From positions 2,922,501 to 2,986,500 of the forward strand of contig JAMJFZ010003746.1 in the NCBI GenBank assembly GCA_026225945.1: a DNA stretch of 64,000 nt, read 5' to 3'. A model generated the notes under the pieces. The model saw only the letters and a program-made list of their open reading frames with translations, searched no databases and was not told where the DNA came from. The position numbers and the translations under genes were made by a program. Positions 22,821 through 32,735 of the stretch are shown here, piece by piece (the first letter of the stretch is position 1; the number at the start of each line of letters is the position of its first letter). Source of the DNA: Cricetomys ansorgei. Its lineage: Eukaryota; Chordata; Mammalia; Rodentia; Nesomyidae.

Positions 22821-23399
22821 CTTAAGGTTCCCAAAGACTCAAGGAAACAGGTAAATCAAATTGCTTTTTTGTTTTCGTTTTTGATGTCTAGATGGGTGAA
22901 CTTGTAACTTAATTAAAAAATACACAGGGTTCTTTTCCCTGAACTAAAAACTCTTGGCTTAGGAGTAGTAAAAATAGAATTCTGAAATCCTATCCTTCAG
23001 GTGGACATTTAAGACCCGAGGCTACCTTGTAGAACGGAGCTCTGCCCTAGTTTCATAAAGCACAAGGCTGGAGCATCTTCAATCAAACCCCAGTGTATGC
23101 GTGTCAGCACATACAGATGTATTAGCCATCCCTACACTTGGGCCGTGCGATCTGTAAGAAAGACAAAACCAGGAGTAGCCTCGGCAGGAAGGCAGGGGAC
23201 AGAGGGGTGGGAAGTTTTGACACATAAACTGTTGTGAAGGGAAACTGCGTTGAAAGGGAAAGGAACTCACATGGACGTACGGAAACCACCACAGTGTAGC
23301 GGAAAAGCACACTGGACAACTCCAGAAATTTCTAGAAGGAAGGCTGTCAAACCACACTGACCGTCCCCCAACTTAAGACTCAATACTGCAGAGAAAGGA
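22821..23399. other. Upstream flank of the CpG island, no repeat recognised
   Basis: About 580 bp free of recognisable SINE or LTR leads into the FBXL14 island. Distal promoter elements may lie here, but none can be named. Confidence 0.4.
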
Positions 23400-24014
23400 A
23401 CGGTGGGAAGGCCGCCCGACCGGGGCAGTGGGTGTGGTAGACGGCTAAGGGCGCTGCGGGCAGTGGTGCATGGCAGCGGCCACGGGGGACGCTGGCGGGA
23501 GAGGGCGTGGAGTAAACGTGGACACCGAGGGGAGCGGCCCGAGGGCAGCGGGGCGCTCGCAGAGCAGAGGCTGCGCGGTGCGGCGGGGCTGCCGGCCACC
23601 CCGGCACGGATGGGGTTAAGCGTCCGCGGCCGAGGGCAGAGCCCGGTTTCCAGGGCAACGGCTCCGCCAGTTCCGGCGGCGCGGGCGCGTACCACTGCGC
23701 GGGGGAGCCGGCGCGGAGGGAGCGGAGGGCGCAGCGCGGCCGGCCGACTCCGGGGGCGCGGGCACGCTTACCCCGGTGAGCTCGCCGTGGCCCGCGGCCC
23801 GCGGCCGTGAGCCGGACCCGCGCGGCCCGGGCGGCGGCGGAGCGGCGCGCGGCGGCCTCGGTGCTCCCCCCACGCGGCGGCCGAGTGCGGGCGGCCCGGG
23901 GCTGGGCGGTTTGAACCGCGGACGGCAGACAAAGGCAGCAGGAAGCCGTCCGCAGCCCGAGCGCCCGGCCCGGGCCTCGCCGGCGCGCGCAGCAGCGACG
24001 CGGCCGGGCGCGGG

Positions 24015-24083
24015 ATGCCGCAGGGCGCGGAGCGGCGGCGGCGCGCGGGCGCAGACGCGGCGCCCGCCCCGGCCGGCATGTGA
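24015..24083 (+). promoter_or_regulatory. Upstream open reading frame in the FBXL14 leader, ending ATG-TGA
   Basis: An ATG at 24015 opens a 22-codon frame that stops at 24081-24083. Its last sense codon is itself an ATG (24078-24080), so the second ATG is directly followed by TGA, a start-stop element. Both ATGs have G at -3, a moderate context. The frame is the same as that of the main protein, but the stop separates them by about 200 nt. If the transcript starts upstream of 24015 this could reduce translation of FBXL14; that effect is inferred from other start-stop leaders. Confidence 0.5.
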
Positions 24084-24224
24084 GGCCCGAGCGGCCGCGC
24101 GGGGGCGGGAAGGGCGGCAGGAAGGAAGCGCCGCTCGGACGCCCGGGAGGAGGAGCGGCGGCCCGGCCGGAAGGCGGGGAGGGGCGGCCGTTGGCCCGCG
24201 GCGGCCCGCTCTCGGCGCCTCCCG

Positions 24225-24243
24225 GGGCGGCGGCGGCGGCGGC
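24225..24243 (+). repeat. Short CGG trinucleotide run in the presumed 5' UTR
   Basis: About six CGG units lie 45 bases before the FBXL14 start codon, in the sense orientation. The run is short and probably stable, but it is G-rich and could form structure in the leader. Confidence 0.7.
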
Positions 24244-24287
24244 GCCCGCGCCTCCTGCACCCGGCGCGGCGTAGCGGCGGGAGGAAG

Positions 24288-25490
24288 ATGGAGACCCACA
24301 TCTCGTGCCTGTTCCCCGAGCTGCTGGCCATGATCTTCGGCTACCTGGACGTCCGAGACAAGGGTCGCGCGGCGCAGGTGTGCACGGCCTGGCGGGACGC
24401 CGCCTACCACAAGTCGGTGTGGCGGGGCGTGGAGGCCAAGCTGCACCTGCGCCGGGCGAACCCGTCGCTGTTCCCCAGCCTGCAGGCCCGGGGCATCCGC
24501 CGCGTGCAGATCCTCAGCCTCCGCCGCAGCCTCAGCTACGTGATCCAGGGCATGGCGAACATCGAGAGCCTCAACCTCAGCGGCTGCTACAACCTCACCG
24601 ACAACGGCCTGGGCCACGCGTTCGTGCAGGAGATCGGCTCGCTGCGCGCTCTCAACCTGAGCCTCTGCAAGCAGATCACCGACAGCAGCCTGGGCCGCAT
24701 CGCGCAGTACCTCAAGGGCCTGGAGGTGCTGGAGCTGGGGGGCTGCAGCAACATCACCAACACCGGCCTCCTGCTCATCGCCTGGGGGCTGCAGCGCCTC
24801 AAGAGCCTTAACCTCCGCAGCTGCCGCCACCTCTCGGACGTGGGCATCGGGCACCTGGCCGGCATGACGCGCAGCGCCGCCGAGGGCTGCCTGGGCCTGG
24901 AGCAGCTCACTCTGCAGGACTGCCAGAAACTCACGGATCTCTCTCTGAAGCACATCTCGCGAGGGCTGACGGGCCTCAGGCTCCTCAACCTCAGCTTCTG
25001 CGGCGGCATCTCGGACGCGGGCCTTTTGCACCTGTCGCACATGGGCAGCCTGCGCAGCCTCAACCTGCGCTCCTGCGACAACATCAGCGACACCGGCATC
25101 ATGCATCTGGCCATGGGCAGCCTGCGCCTCTCGGGTCTGGACGTGTCGTTCTGTGACAAGGTGGGAGACCAGAGCCTGGCTTACATAGCTCAGGGGCTGG
25201 ACGGCCTCAAGTCCCTCTCCCTTTGCTCCTGCCATATCAGTGACGATGGCATCAACCGCATGGTGCGGCAGATGCACGGGCTGCGCACGCTCAACATTGG
25301 ACAGTGTGTGCGCATCACGGACAAGGGGCTGGAGCTGATCGCTGAGCACCTGAGCCAGCTCACGGGCATAGACCTGTACGGCTGCACCAGGATCACCAAG
25401 CGCGGCCTGGAGCGCATCACGCAGCTGCCCTGCCTCAAGGTACTTAACTTGGGACTCTGGCAGATGACGGACAGTGAGAAGGTCAGGTGA
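24288..25490 (+). CDS. FBXL14: F-box and leucine-rich repeat protein 14 (SCF ubiquitin ligase substrate receptor)
   Basis: The intact 400-codon frame is recognised as FBXL14, the vertebrate counterpart of Drosophila Partner of paired. An F-box spans about residues 5-52 (LFPELLAMIFGYL, then VCTAWRDAAY) and would bind SKP1. From about residue 90 there are eleven cysteine-containing leucine-rich repeats, with the conserved Cys at 100, 127, 153, 179, 212, 238, 263, 289, 315, 340 and 366, each followed by an IT/LTD/ISD-x-GL type motif. Spacing is 25-27 residues except 179 to 212 (33). The family marks EMT regulators such as Snail, Slug and Twist for degradation; this is established knowledge, not visible here. 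The start has A at -3 and G at +4. No intron interrupts the frame. The length matches the mouse protein as I recall it (400); the human form is 418, differing after Lys398. Confidence 0.97.
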   Translation: METHISCLFPELLAMIFGYLDVRDKGRAAQVCTAWRDAAYHKSVWRGVEAKLHLRRANPSLFPSLQARGIRRVQILSLRRSLSYVIQGMANIESLNLSGCYNLTDNGLGHAFVQEIGSLRALNLSLCKQITDSSLGRIAQYLKGLEVLELGGCSNITNTGLLLIAWGLQRLKSLNLRSCRHLSDVGIGHLAGMTRSAAEGCLGLEQLTLQDCQKLTDLSLKHISRGLTGLRLLNLSFCGGISDAGLLHLSHMGSLRSLNLRSCDNISDTGIMHLAMGSLRLSGLDVSFCDKVGDQSLAYIAQGLDGLKSLSLCSCHISDDGINRMVRQMHGLRTLNIGQCVRITDKGLELIAEHLSQLTGIDLYGCTRITKRGLERITQLPCLKVLNLGLWQMTDSEKVR

Positions 25491-25492
25491 GG
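25477..25492 (+). other. Two overlapping candidate splice donors at the FBXL14 stop codon
   Basis: A GT at 25482 follows AAG (AAG/GTCAGG) exactly after codon 398. A second GT at 25487 (CAG/GTGAGG) is a closer match to the donor consensus and overlaps the TGA stop. Unspliced reading gives Val-Arg-stop and a 400-residue protein. Splicing at the first donor would replace the last two residues with a tail from a downstream exon, as in the 418-residue human form. I could not locate such an exon in this window. Confidence 0.6.
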
Positions 25493-26084
25493 GCGGCAGT
25501 CCCCCCGCCCCGCCCCGTCCATCCCACGACCACCACTGTTCCCGCACACTCACGCGCGCACTTACACGTCCACGGCAGTGGCCGCGATGGGGCGACCATT
25601 GGAAGCCTGGGCTCCTTTTCTCCTAGCCTGGCGCCCCTCCCCACTGCGTCTGGGGTTCTTCTGCTCCCTCTACCCACTCGACTCTCCTTGCCCAGTGTGG
25701 GGAGAGATGGACGCTGCTGCTTCTCTGCCCACTCTCCTGCAGGGTTCGGAGACTCATTCAGCCACGGCCAACTGTATCCCGGGGCACTGCATTTGGAAAT
25801 GGGGTGGGGGCGGGGAGGGACCAGTCGTTTCAACCCCTGAGGAGTTGAGGAAAGATGTCTGCCTTCCCTTACACTTTCATTTGGATACTGTGATCTGGTT
25901 TTTATTTCGAAATGTGTAGAAAGCAAGCCCGACTCCAACAGCCTTTTCACCCACTTTGTAACCAGTCTCTTCTCATCACTGCTCCTTCGGCGTTCTGCTG
26001 CTCACTTCATTGTCATGCTTTCCTTGTAGTTTGCGAAGAAATTTGAAATCATTGTCCTTTTTTTTTTCTGCTGAGTATGTTCTA

Positions 26085-26136
26085 TATTCTATATATATAT
26101 ATAAGTTATCTATCTATATATATATATATATATATG
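26085..26136. repeat. TA-rich microsatellite in the FBXL14 3' UTR
   Basis: Two TATATA runs are separated by a TATC-type interruption. This is likely to vary in length. Confidence 0.8.
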
Positions 26137-26918
26137 TGCCTGGCTACCTCGTTTTAGTTTTCTTTTTTCTCTTAAGCCCTGGAATTCTACAAGAGAGATA
26201 TTTTGAGACTGAAACATTTTTGTGCCTAGACTGGAAAGATTCCCACTGGTTTCGTATGGTTTTTGTTTTGGCCGACCCAGTGTGTCCCACTATCTATCCT
26301 GGCTATGCCTTTTCTTTCTCCCCTTGCCCATTGGGCTTTGATGACCTAACCATGTTTCTAAATCTTGATGTAATTTATAGCACAAATGTATGGGAGAAGT
26401 GAGAGCAACTGCCTTTTTGTTTGTTTGAGGTGCAGATTGAGGCCTGAAGAGGAGTATTATATATGCAAATTATGCCCCACCCCAACCCTCTTCCAAGTTT
26501 TCCCATAAAAAGGTTACTTAGTGAGGCCTCCTGTCGGGAGTAGAGCTCAGAGTTGGCCTGCAGAGCCGGGGCTGTAATGTGAAAAGAGACTGAACTTCAC
26601 GTCTTATGTGTTCTGTTCATAAAATGGGAGCTTGTGGGTTTGAAAAACTTTTGTTTCTAAATGGAGGAATAGATGACTTTATTTTGGTGGGGGGTTGGGA
26701 CTGTGGCTTTAAATCGCTTTTGAGTAGGATGTATATTTTTGTTGGATATTTTGTTTGTTTATTTTTTTAGAGTCCTCCACAGCAACATGAGAGACCATGG
26801 AGCAACCCAGAGACCTTTATCAATTAATTGTACTGTTTGTGAATTTGTATAAATGATAACAAAGATCCTCTTAAAACGTTTATATTCTTACAGTAAAAGG
26901 TTAAACTGATATTTATAT

Positions 26919-26924
26919 AATAAA
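26919..26924 (+). terminator. FBXL14: Poly(A) signal AATAAA, likely 3' end of FBXL14 mRNA
   Basis: AATAAA at 26919 is followed about 20-30 bases later by an A-rich cleavage candidate (26940-26960) and then a T/GT-rich stretch (26975-27015), the usual order of cleavage elements. Longer transcripts are possible. Confidence 0.6.
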
Positions 26925-26960
26925 AGAGGAAATATGAAGTATGTTTTTGAAAAAAAAAAA

Positions 26961-28217
26961 GCACAAAATCCCCCCTTGTATCTGTGAATTATTTTTAAGG
27001 CATTGTGTGTTGGGTACATGCTAAAGTGGGAGGTGTTATGTGTACACCCTGAACGAAGTAAGGTGTAGAGTTCAGTGTGTTCATGTGGTGTACGTTCATG
27101 GTTGAGAATTTCCTGTGTAAGGTTTACCACTGACATCCAAATGTTCTGTTTCTAGAAATGTGATTAGACTGGAGATTTCTATAATTTTTGGTTTTAAACT
27201 GTCAACATGGAAACTGAAAGAAAAGGAACAAAATGAAACTCTAAGAAACCAGACTCAGAAGAGTCACAGTTTCCCAGACTGGCCAGTTTCTTTTTTGGGG
27301 GGTGGGCGGTGGAAGTGAGATCCAGGGGTTACCCTGAAGAAATGGGTCATGAGCTCTGGAGGTGGACAAGTAGGATGGGTCTCTACCCTGAGAGCACAGT
27401 GTGAGGGAAGGAGGGAGCTCAGCCATTGTTCAGGAAAGTTGAGAGCTCTGTCCTCACCGGCTGGCCCAGTCATGTGTGTTGATGTGTGAGCAGGTCCACA
27501 GAGAGGGGGCAGCAGTGCTTCAACATTCCCCTCCAGGCCTGGCTGCACTTTCCTGGGGTAGGAGACTGGCCAAAAGTTCTGGCACATTCACATTTTAAGC
27601 CCTTCTAGTGCCCAGGGCGGATAAATGAATACCAACAATTTTAGCACAGTTCTCTTGAGTAGACAGTAGTGTGACATTGTTGGCTGGGCCAGGGACCAGT
27701 GAGTGCTCTAAGGCCAGAGAGATCCATGCCTTGGTTTCACATAGGTGGATTTGTTCCTGAAATCTAGTTCAGTGCATCTTTCCAGGCAGAAAGGGCTAGA
27801 ACCCAGGTTGCAGTGGGGTATGATGCTCTTGTAAAATGTCCAGACTCTAAGCTTGAACATAACACAAAAGCTACATTGTCTTTTTCTAGAGCCACCAAAA
27901 TCGGCTCTAAATGAGTCTGACACTAGATCTATCTTCCCTTTCTTTAGAGAAGGTGCAGATTTCTATTTCTTGATGCTATTGCCTAAAGGCAAAACAACAA
28001 AAAGTATGAGCCCTAGTGAGAAGTAGTCTGACTTAGGCCTTGCTTCCTAGAAATCTGAGTCGGCTCCCGGGGTTCTACGGCCATAGCCTCCTGGCCTGGT
28101 TTTCAGTCAGGAAGAACTGGAACATTCCTAAGTCACACCCTCTGAACATCTACTATGCAGAAGTAAAGTCCCATTTTGGAACATTTTCTGTTTTCATTTT
28201 TTTAATTATTATTAAAT
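26961..28217. other. Downstream flank of FBXL14, repeat-poor
   Basis: About 1.25 kb without a recognisable repeat or exon. It could include a longer 3' UTR if the poly(A) signal at 26919 is bypassed. Confidence 0.4.
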
Positions 28218-28440
28218 TTGAGGGCCTGGAGAGGTGGTCAGTGGTCAAGGGTGCTTACTGCTCATAACGACTGCTCTTGCAGAAGACTCAGGTTCAGTTC
28301 CGAGCACCCACTTCAGGCAGTTCACAACCTCCTGTAACTCCATCTCTAGGGGGATCTACTACCTCTGGCTTCTGTAGGCACCTGCACTCACATGCACAGG
28401 CACTAATATATAAGTTTAAAAGAATAAAAATAAATCTTTA
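28218..28440 (+). mobile_element. B2 SINE
   Basis: GGGCCTGGAGAGGTGGTCAG start and a tail with AATAAAAATAAATC. Confidence 0.9.
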
Positions 28441-28664
28441 AAGGTTGGTCAGTTAGCATTTGAAAGTTAAGATCATGGGTCTGGTGTCCATGACCTGCAC
28501 TGGGCGAAGCTTGGTCTCTGGAAGCTGACTTTCTGGAACTTCTCTGGAAAAGGTAATGAACATTTTACTGTTGGTAGTGGAGACCAGATGCTCATATCTC
28601 ACCCTTTTTGAATGGAAAAAAAAAGAAATACACAATGGGAACCCATGTGGGCTTTGCATGGTAC

Positions 28665-28780
28665 TTTTATATTTTGATCCTTAAAGCAATCTACTGAAAC
28701 ATCTCCCTGGGTTTCAAGAGGGGCATAAGCTGCCTTATATTGCCTAACCACTGAGGGAGCCACGATTTGAACAAGCCCCT
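28665..28780 (-). mobile_element. MIR-like ancient SINE fragment
   Basis: GGCATAAGCTGCCTTATATTG through GAGCCACGATTTGAAC resembles the antisense MIR core. Confidence 0.45.
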
Positions 28781-28939
28781 TTCTCAGGAAGATCTAAGCT
28801 GACTTGACCTTGGCTTCCTGTGAGATGACTCTCAAGAAGTGAATGGGAGCTGGGTACTGTTTCAGAGAGAGGAAGGCTGTATTCAGGGTTCAGGAAGGCT
28901 CAATCCTTGCCTACACAGCAGAAGAAGGGCTTTTAAGGT

Positions 28940-29010
28940 GGGGATGCGAGGCTAGCTCAGTGGTAAAGCACCAGGCCCTGTGTTGATCTCCAGCACTGCA
29001 AAAAATAAGA
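28940..29010 (+). mobile_element. ID SINE
   Basis: GATGCGAGGCTAGCTCAGTG through GATCTCCAGCACTGC with an A-rich tail. Confidence 0.8.
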
Positions 29011-29127
29011 GGAACAATAGAGTTCCTGTACATTTTGTGGATAGCACAAAAGCTAAAGGGTACTACTCTGTGTCAATTTTTAGAAATCAGAAAAGGTCAT
29101 GGTTTAAGGACTTGCTGAAACTTCAAT

Positions 29128-29275
29128 GAAAATTTCAGGCTGGACTTGGGGACCCATGCCTGTAACCCCAACAGAGACTAAGGCAGGAGTATTACTTTAA
29201 GTTCAAGGCCAGTAATGAATTCCAGGTCGATCAGGGTTACATAGCATGACCATGTCTCACAGGAGAGAGAAAAAA
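29128..29275 (+). mobile_element. B1-like SINE
   Basis: CCATGCCTGTAACCCCAACA and GTTCAAGGCCAGTAATGAA, ending CATGTCTCACAGGAGAG. Confidence 0.7.
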
Positions 29276-29659
29276 GCCACTGGGGTAGGTGGGGAGGTGA
29301 CTCCATTATAAACCATAGAGTCCTTCCGTTAGTGTCTACAAATGCAACTTCACATGGGATTCAGACTGCTTCTTAGTGCGCTAGGGCCACAGTGGGCCTC
29401 TGGCTAATGCTGGGTGTTGGTGTGAAATTCTCCATCTTGCTGAATCCCTCAGGCATTGCCATAGGAGGAGGGGAGTCTACATGACTTACTCTGCTTGGGG
29501 CAGGGACAAGAATGCCTGCCCACCTCTCACCGAAACCGAAGGCTGGGGCCAGGACCCTCGAAAACAAACTGATTTTAAAAAATTCATATCTATAATAAAC
29601 ATCTTTTTAGAAAAGTACATGCTCCTTTTATTGTAGTTTTCTTTTTAAAGTGAAGGATG
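29276..29659. other. Non-genic sequence, nothing recognised
   Basis: No feature could be supported. Confidence 0.4.
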
Positions 29660-29855
29660 TGGGGGCTGGGGATGTTGGTAGAGTTGGTAGCGTGCACAAG
29701 GCCCTCCACTCCCCAGCACCACAGAAACTGGATGTGGTCGTGTATCCCTCTAATCCCAGTACTCAGAGGAACAGAAGTTCAAGGCCATTACATTGGAAGC
29801 CAGCCTGGGTTACAAGAGAACCCCCCCCACACACACCCCCACACACAAAAGAAGT
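29660..29855 (+). mobile_element. B4-type SINE (ID fused to B1)
   Basis: ID half GGGGGCTGGGGATGTTGGTA followed by a B1-like half, then a C/A-rich tail. Confidence 0.8.
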
Positions 29856-29957
29856 AAAGGCATATGGTCTATCTTCCAAATCCTGAGACTTCTCTGGAAG
29901 AATTGATCTTGAGTTATATCCTTCACTGAGAACATTAGAACCTGGAGTTTCCTTTTG

Positions 29958-30086
29958 GTGTTTTAAGACAGGGTCTCATGATATAGTCCCAGCTATCCTC
30001 AAAATGCAGGCTAGCACCGAACACCTACCTTCCTGCCTCAGCCTCTCTAGTGCTGAGATTACAGACATACACCTCGAAGCCTAGCT
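29958..30086 (-). mobile_element. B1-like SINE
   Basis: Antisense: AAGACAGGGTCTCATGATAT to GTGCTGAGATTACAGACATA. Confidence 0.8.
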
Positions 30087-30907
30087 TTGGACTCAGATTT
30101 TCTAAGGCAAAGGAGAATGTTGTAGCCTCTGGGCACCATGGAGTTTTCAGGGAACAAGAGCCTTTTCATTAAGAGATAAGATCTGTGGAGCAAACCAAGC
30201 CCTCCTGTTGCTGATAACTTCCTTCCCAGTTCTTCAAGGACAGGCCTTGGCTTCTGATCCAGGCTCCCATCTGCCACAGACAGAAGAGCTGGAGAAAGCA
30301 TCCCAGGGTCCTCTCGTCCCTGCACCACACACTCCCTATTTGAAAAGCTAATTCTATCCCTTTAGTAGAAGGATAGACCTACATTTTGTGCCATTACCAA
30401 CCCCTGAGGAAGGTGTGAGGTTTTTGATGGATCAGTGGGAATGGGGGGAGCTCAAGGTTAGAAGTCAGGATACTGCATTCAAACCTAAGCCCACACTTGG
30501 GCCACACTGCTCATTCTTGTCAATGACCTTGTTCTAACACTAAGTAGTAAGTATTTTTTAAACGTCACAAAGTAGGTAAGAAATCTGGATTGAAATTGGT
30601 GTTGGCTATTCTATAATTTATAGCTGGTGAAAGGGAAATGCACAGCTGGCTCGCTGGGCTCTTGGATACAAACGTTTCTGGGTCACTGAAACATGCTGGA
30701 AATGTTACAAATGATCAGTTTCAGTCTCTTCGCAAGTGCTGAGGTGCACTGGGAAGTGACGTGCCACAGGAATTCTGCATCTGAGGGGGCCGCTCAGCCC
30801 TATTGCTTATTAAACAGTGCAATCTCCAGGTTCCTGGCTGCTGTAAGTTAACTCAGAAAGTGTACTTGCTTGCTTTCCTCAGACAAGGAAAGTTTTCATT
30901 TTCGTTT
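30087..30907. other. Non-genic sequence with weak MIR-like similarity
   Basis: About 30550-30600 has a faint MIR core resemblance. Nothing else can be assigned. Confidence 0.35.
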
Positions 30908-31035
30908 TGTTTTTTTTTTTCCTCTGAGATAGGGTCTCACTCTGTAGCTCAGACTGACCTGGAATTTACTATATGGCCCAGGCTGGCCTCAAACCTTTCT
31001 GGGATTATAACATCAACCACTGTATCCTGCGTGGG
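30908..31035 (-). mobile_element. B1-like SINE
   Basis: Antisense with a T tract, GATAGGGTCTCACTCTGTAG, and TTTCTGGGATTATAACATCA. Confidence 0.8.
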
Positions 31036-31137
31036 CATAAGTTCTTATTATTTCATTGCTCTTCTACTTTTTAGTTGTTTAAGGAACAAGTATCACACAT
31101 ATCCTTCTTAAAAAAACAAAGACAAAAAACACTGAAG

Positions 31138-31215
31138 GGGCCTGGGGGCATAGCTCAGCGATAGAGCACATGCCTAGCATGCTTGAAATCCTGGGTTCCA
31201 TTTCTAGCATTGAGT
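31138..31215 (+). mobile_element. ID SINE
   Basis: GGGGCATAGCTCAGCGATAG followed by CATGCCTAGCATGCTTG. Confidence 0.8.
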
Positions 31216-32004
31216 GAGATAATTACTTATTAGGATTCTTATGTCTGCGACACTGGAAAAGAGTTCATCTCAGTTACAAAGGTAGCTGTGTTTTTTTTGG
31301 TGGCAGTGAGAAACACAGCAGCTGAATGAGACAATTCAGAAATACTGGTGTGGCTTACTCAGCCAACAGCTCAGCCAACAGCAGGCAGACATGGCACACT
31401 GCATTTTATATCAGAGAAAGAAGTCTGACATAGTCAATAAGACGTGTAGGTGACATGAGGAATTCTGCCTCATAATGGAAGCTGGCACAGACTTCAATAA
31501 GCATCAAGAAGGTGGCCAATGTGCAGATACTTCTGGAACGGCCAAGCATCACTCTGCCCCCCTCAGAAAGGTCTTACACTGGAAACACTGACACAAGGTT
31601 ATAACTGCCATTTGATACGGATCACAGTGTACAGATTTAGGTATAGTTCATGAACACCGCGTTCAGGATTCTTCCTGAAGCTGAGAAAAGATCAGGTTGG
31701 CAAATAGCCTACAAGGTGCTTTAGAAGCTGGTGGAGTTGGATGTGCTGCCCCCACTGTCCCCAGAGACCTGAGCCAGGCCCCACCACAGTTCCAGTCGTA
31801 ACAAGGAGTCTGAGTGGCGGAAGCCTGTGTTTTGACAGCCTCAGAGCTAAGAATGTTCACACATTTAACACGCTATGCACACCTGTCTGCAGCCAGCATT
31901 TCTTCTTGTTCAAGGGTGAAAAGGATGTTTTCCTTACACCTCTCTCTGGTCCACAAAGAGTAAAGGGGTCTCACTTGTTACTCTCAAACACCTCTCTAAA
32001 GATG
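31216..32004. other. Non-genic sequence, nothing recognised
   Basis: No exon or repeat family could be assigned. Confidence 0.4.
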
Positions 32005-32102
32005 GGGGTGCATGTAGCCCAGCCTGTCCTCAAACTCGCATATAGCCACGGCTACTCTCGAACTCCAAGTAGTGGGATTCCAGGCGCACACACCTCATCT
32101 AG
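32005..32102 (-). mobile_element. B1-like SINE fragment
   Basis: Antisense: AGCCCAGCCTGTCCTCAAAC to GTGGGATTCCAGGCGCACAC. Confidence 0.65.
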
Positions 32103-32581
32103 CTAACCCTAGGCACGTCTTATGTTTCATGTGCACAGTCCTCTCTCTGGAAGGACCAGTCATGCTGTCCTGCTGATATAGTGGCCACTCATCATGGACC
32201 CAGGATGCTGGAGCTGGACCATGAGGAACTGGTTCTTCAAGATCCAGTTACTGTTTCTTAAGCACTGCTGGGTTATTCAGCACTGGCTTGGAAAGCACTG
32301 CTTTCCTCATTTGAAAATGGCACAAAATATTTACTACAAAAGTCGGCGATAACGAGTCTCCTGAGGAAATCTCTCCCCAAACTTCCATTATTTACATACA
32401 CGTCTGCCTCCCATTTCCAGTCCAGCAAGACTTGCAGAGAAGTGGTGTTTCAATAGAGAGGAGCCAAAACTCTCAGTCCTGGTATTTCTCAGGCTCTGGA
32501 AGAAAGTTACAGAGGCTAGCACTGGATAGATCAAGGAGGAGAGAAGCTGCAACAGTTAAACCATTACGACAAATAATTCGT
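32103..32581. other. Non-genic sequence, nothing recognised
   Basis: No feature could be supported. Confidence 0.4.
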
Positions 32582-32735
32582 GGGCCAGGTGTGGTGGCGC
32601 ACGCCTTTAATCCCAGCACTCTGAGGTGTGACGGGGCGGGGGCGGGGGGCGGGGATCTCTGTGAGTCTGAGACCAGCCTGGTCTACATAGTGAGTACCAG
32701 GCCAGCTAAGGCTACATAGTGAGACCCTGTCTTCA
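32582..32735 (+). mobile_element. B1 SINE with a G-rich run
   Basis: GGTGTGGTGGCGCACGCCTT start. The usual GAGGCAGAGGCAGG stretch is replaced by four G-runs at 32633-32654. Confidence 0.9.

Larger units (their letters stand above)
23400..25560 (+). promoter_or_regulatory. FBXL14: CpG island and presumed promoter of FBXL14
   Basis: Base composition changes sharply at about 23400 to very G+C-rich, CpG-dense sequence that continues through the whole reading frame and fades after about 25560. GC-box-like GGGCGG motifs occur around 24102-24116 and CCCGCCCC at 24063. I see no TATA box in the 200 bases before the start codon. CpG-island promoters usually initiate at several points, so the exact transcription start cannot be placed; a start in roughly 23700-24100 is an inference. 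A short CGG run (24225-24243) lies just before the gene. Confidence 0.85.
25491..26945 (+). other. FBXL14: Presumed FBXL14 3' untranslated region
   Basis: About 1.45 kb follows the stop without a SINE or LTR. It becomes AT-rich after about 26000 and includes a TA-rich run at 26085-26136. It ends at a canonical poly(A) signal followed by a GT-rich stretch. The extent is inferred from these signals. Confidence 0.6.

Noticed and set aside
23403..24333. Open frames of 135 and 185 codons upstream of FBXL14 on the + strand
   Set aside because: They are Arg/Gly/Ala-rich CpG-island frames with no domain; the longer one does not begin with ATG.
24305..24811. 168-codon frame in another frame of the FBXL14 coding region
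   Set aside because: It overlaps the true frame and is Pro/Gly/Arg-rich, as expected from G+C-rich DNA.
23616..25553. Long minus-strand frame of 645 codons as a second gene
   Set aside because: It lies wholly antisense to FBXL14 and its CpG island. The product is low-complexity Ala/Arg/Glu repeats that mirror the leucine-rich repeat periodicity, with no recognisable domain.
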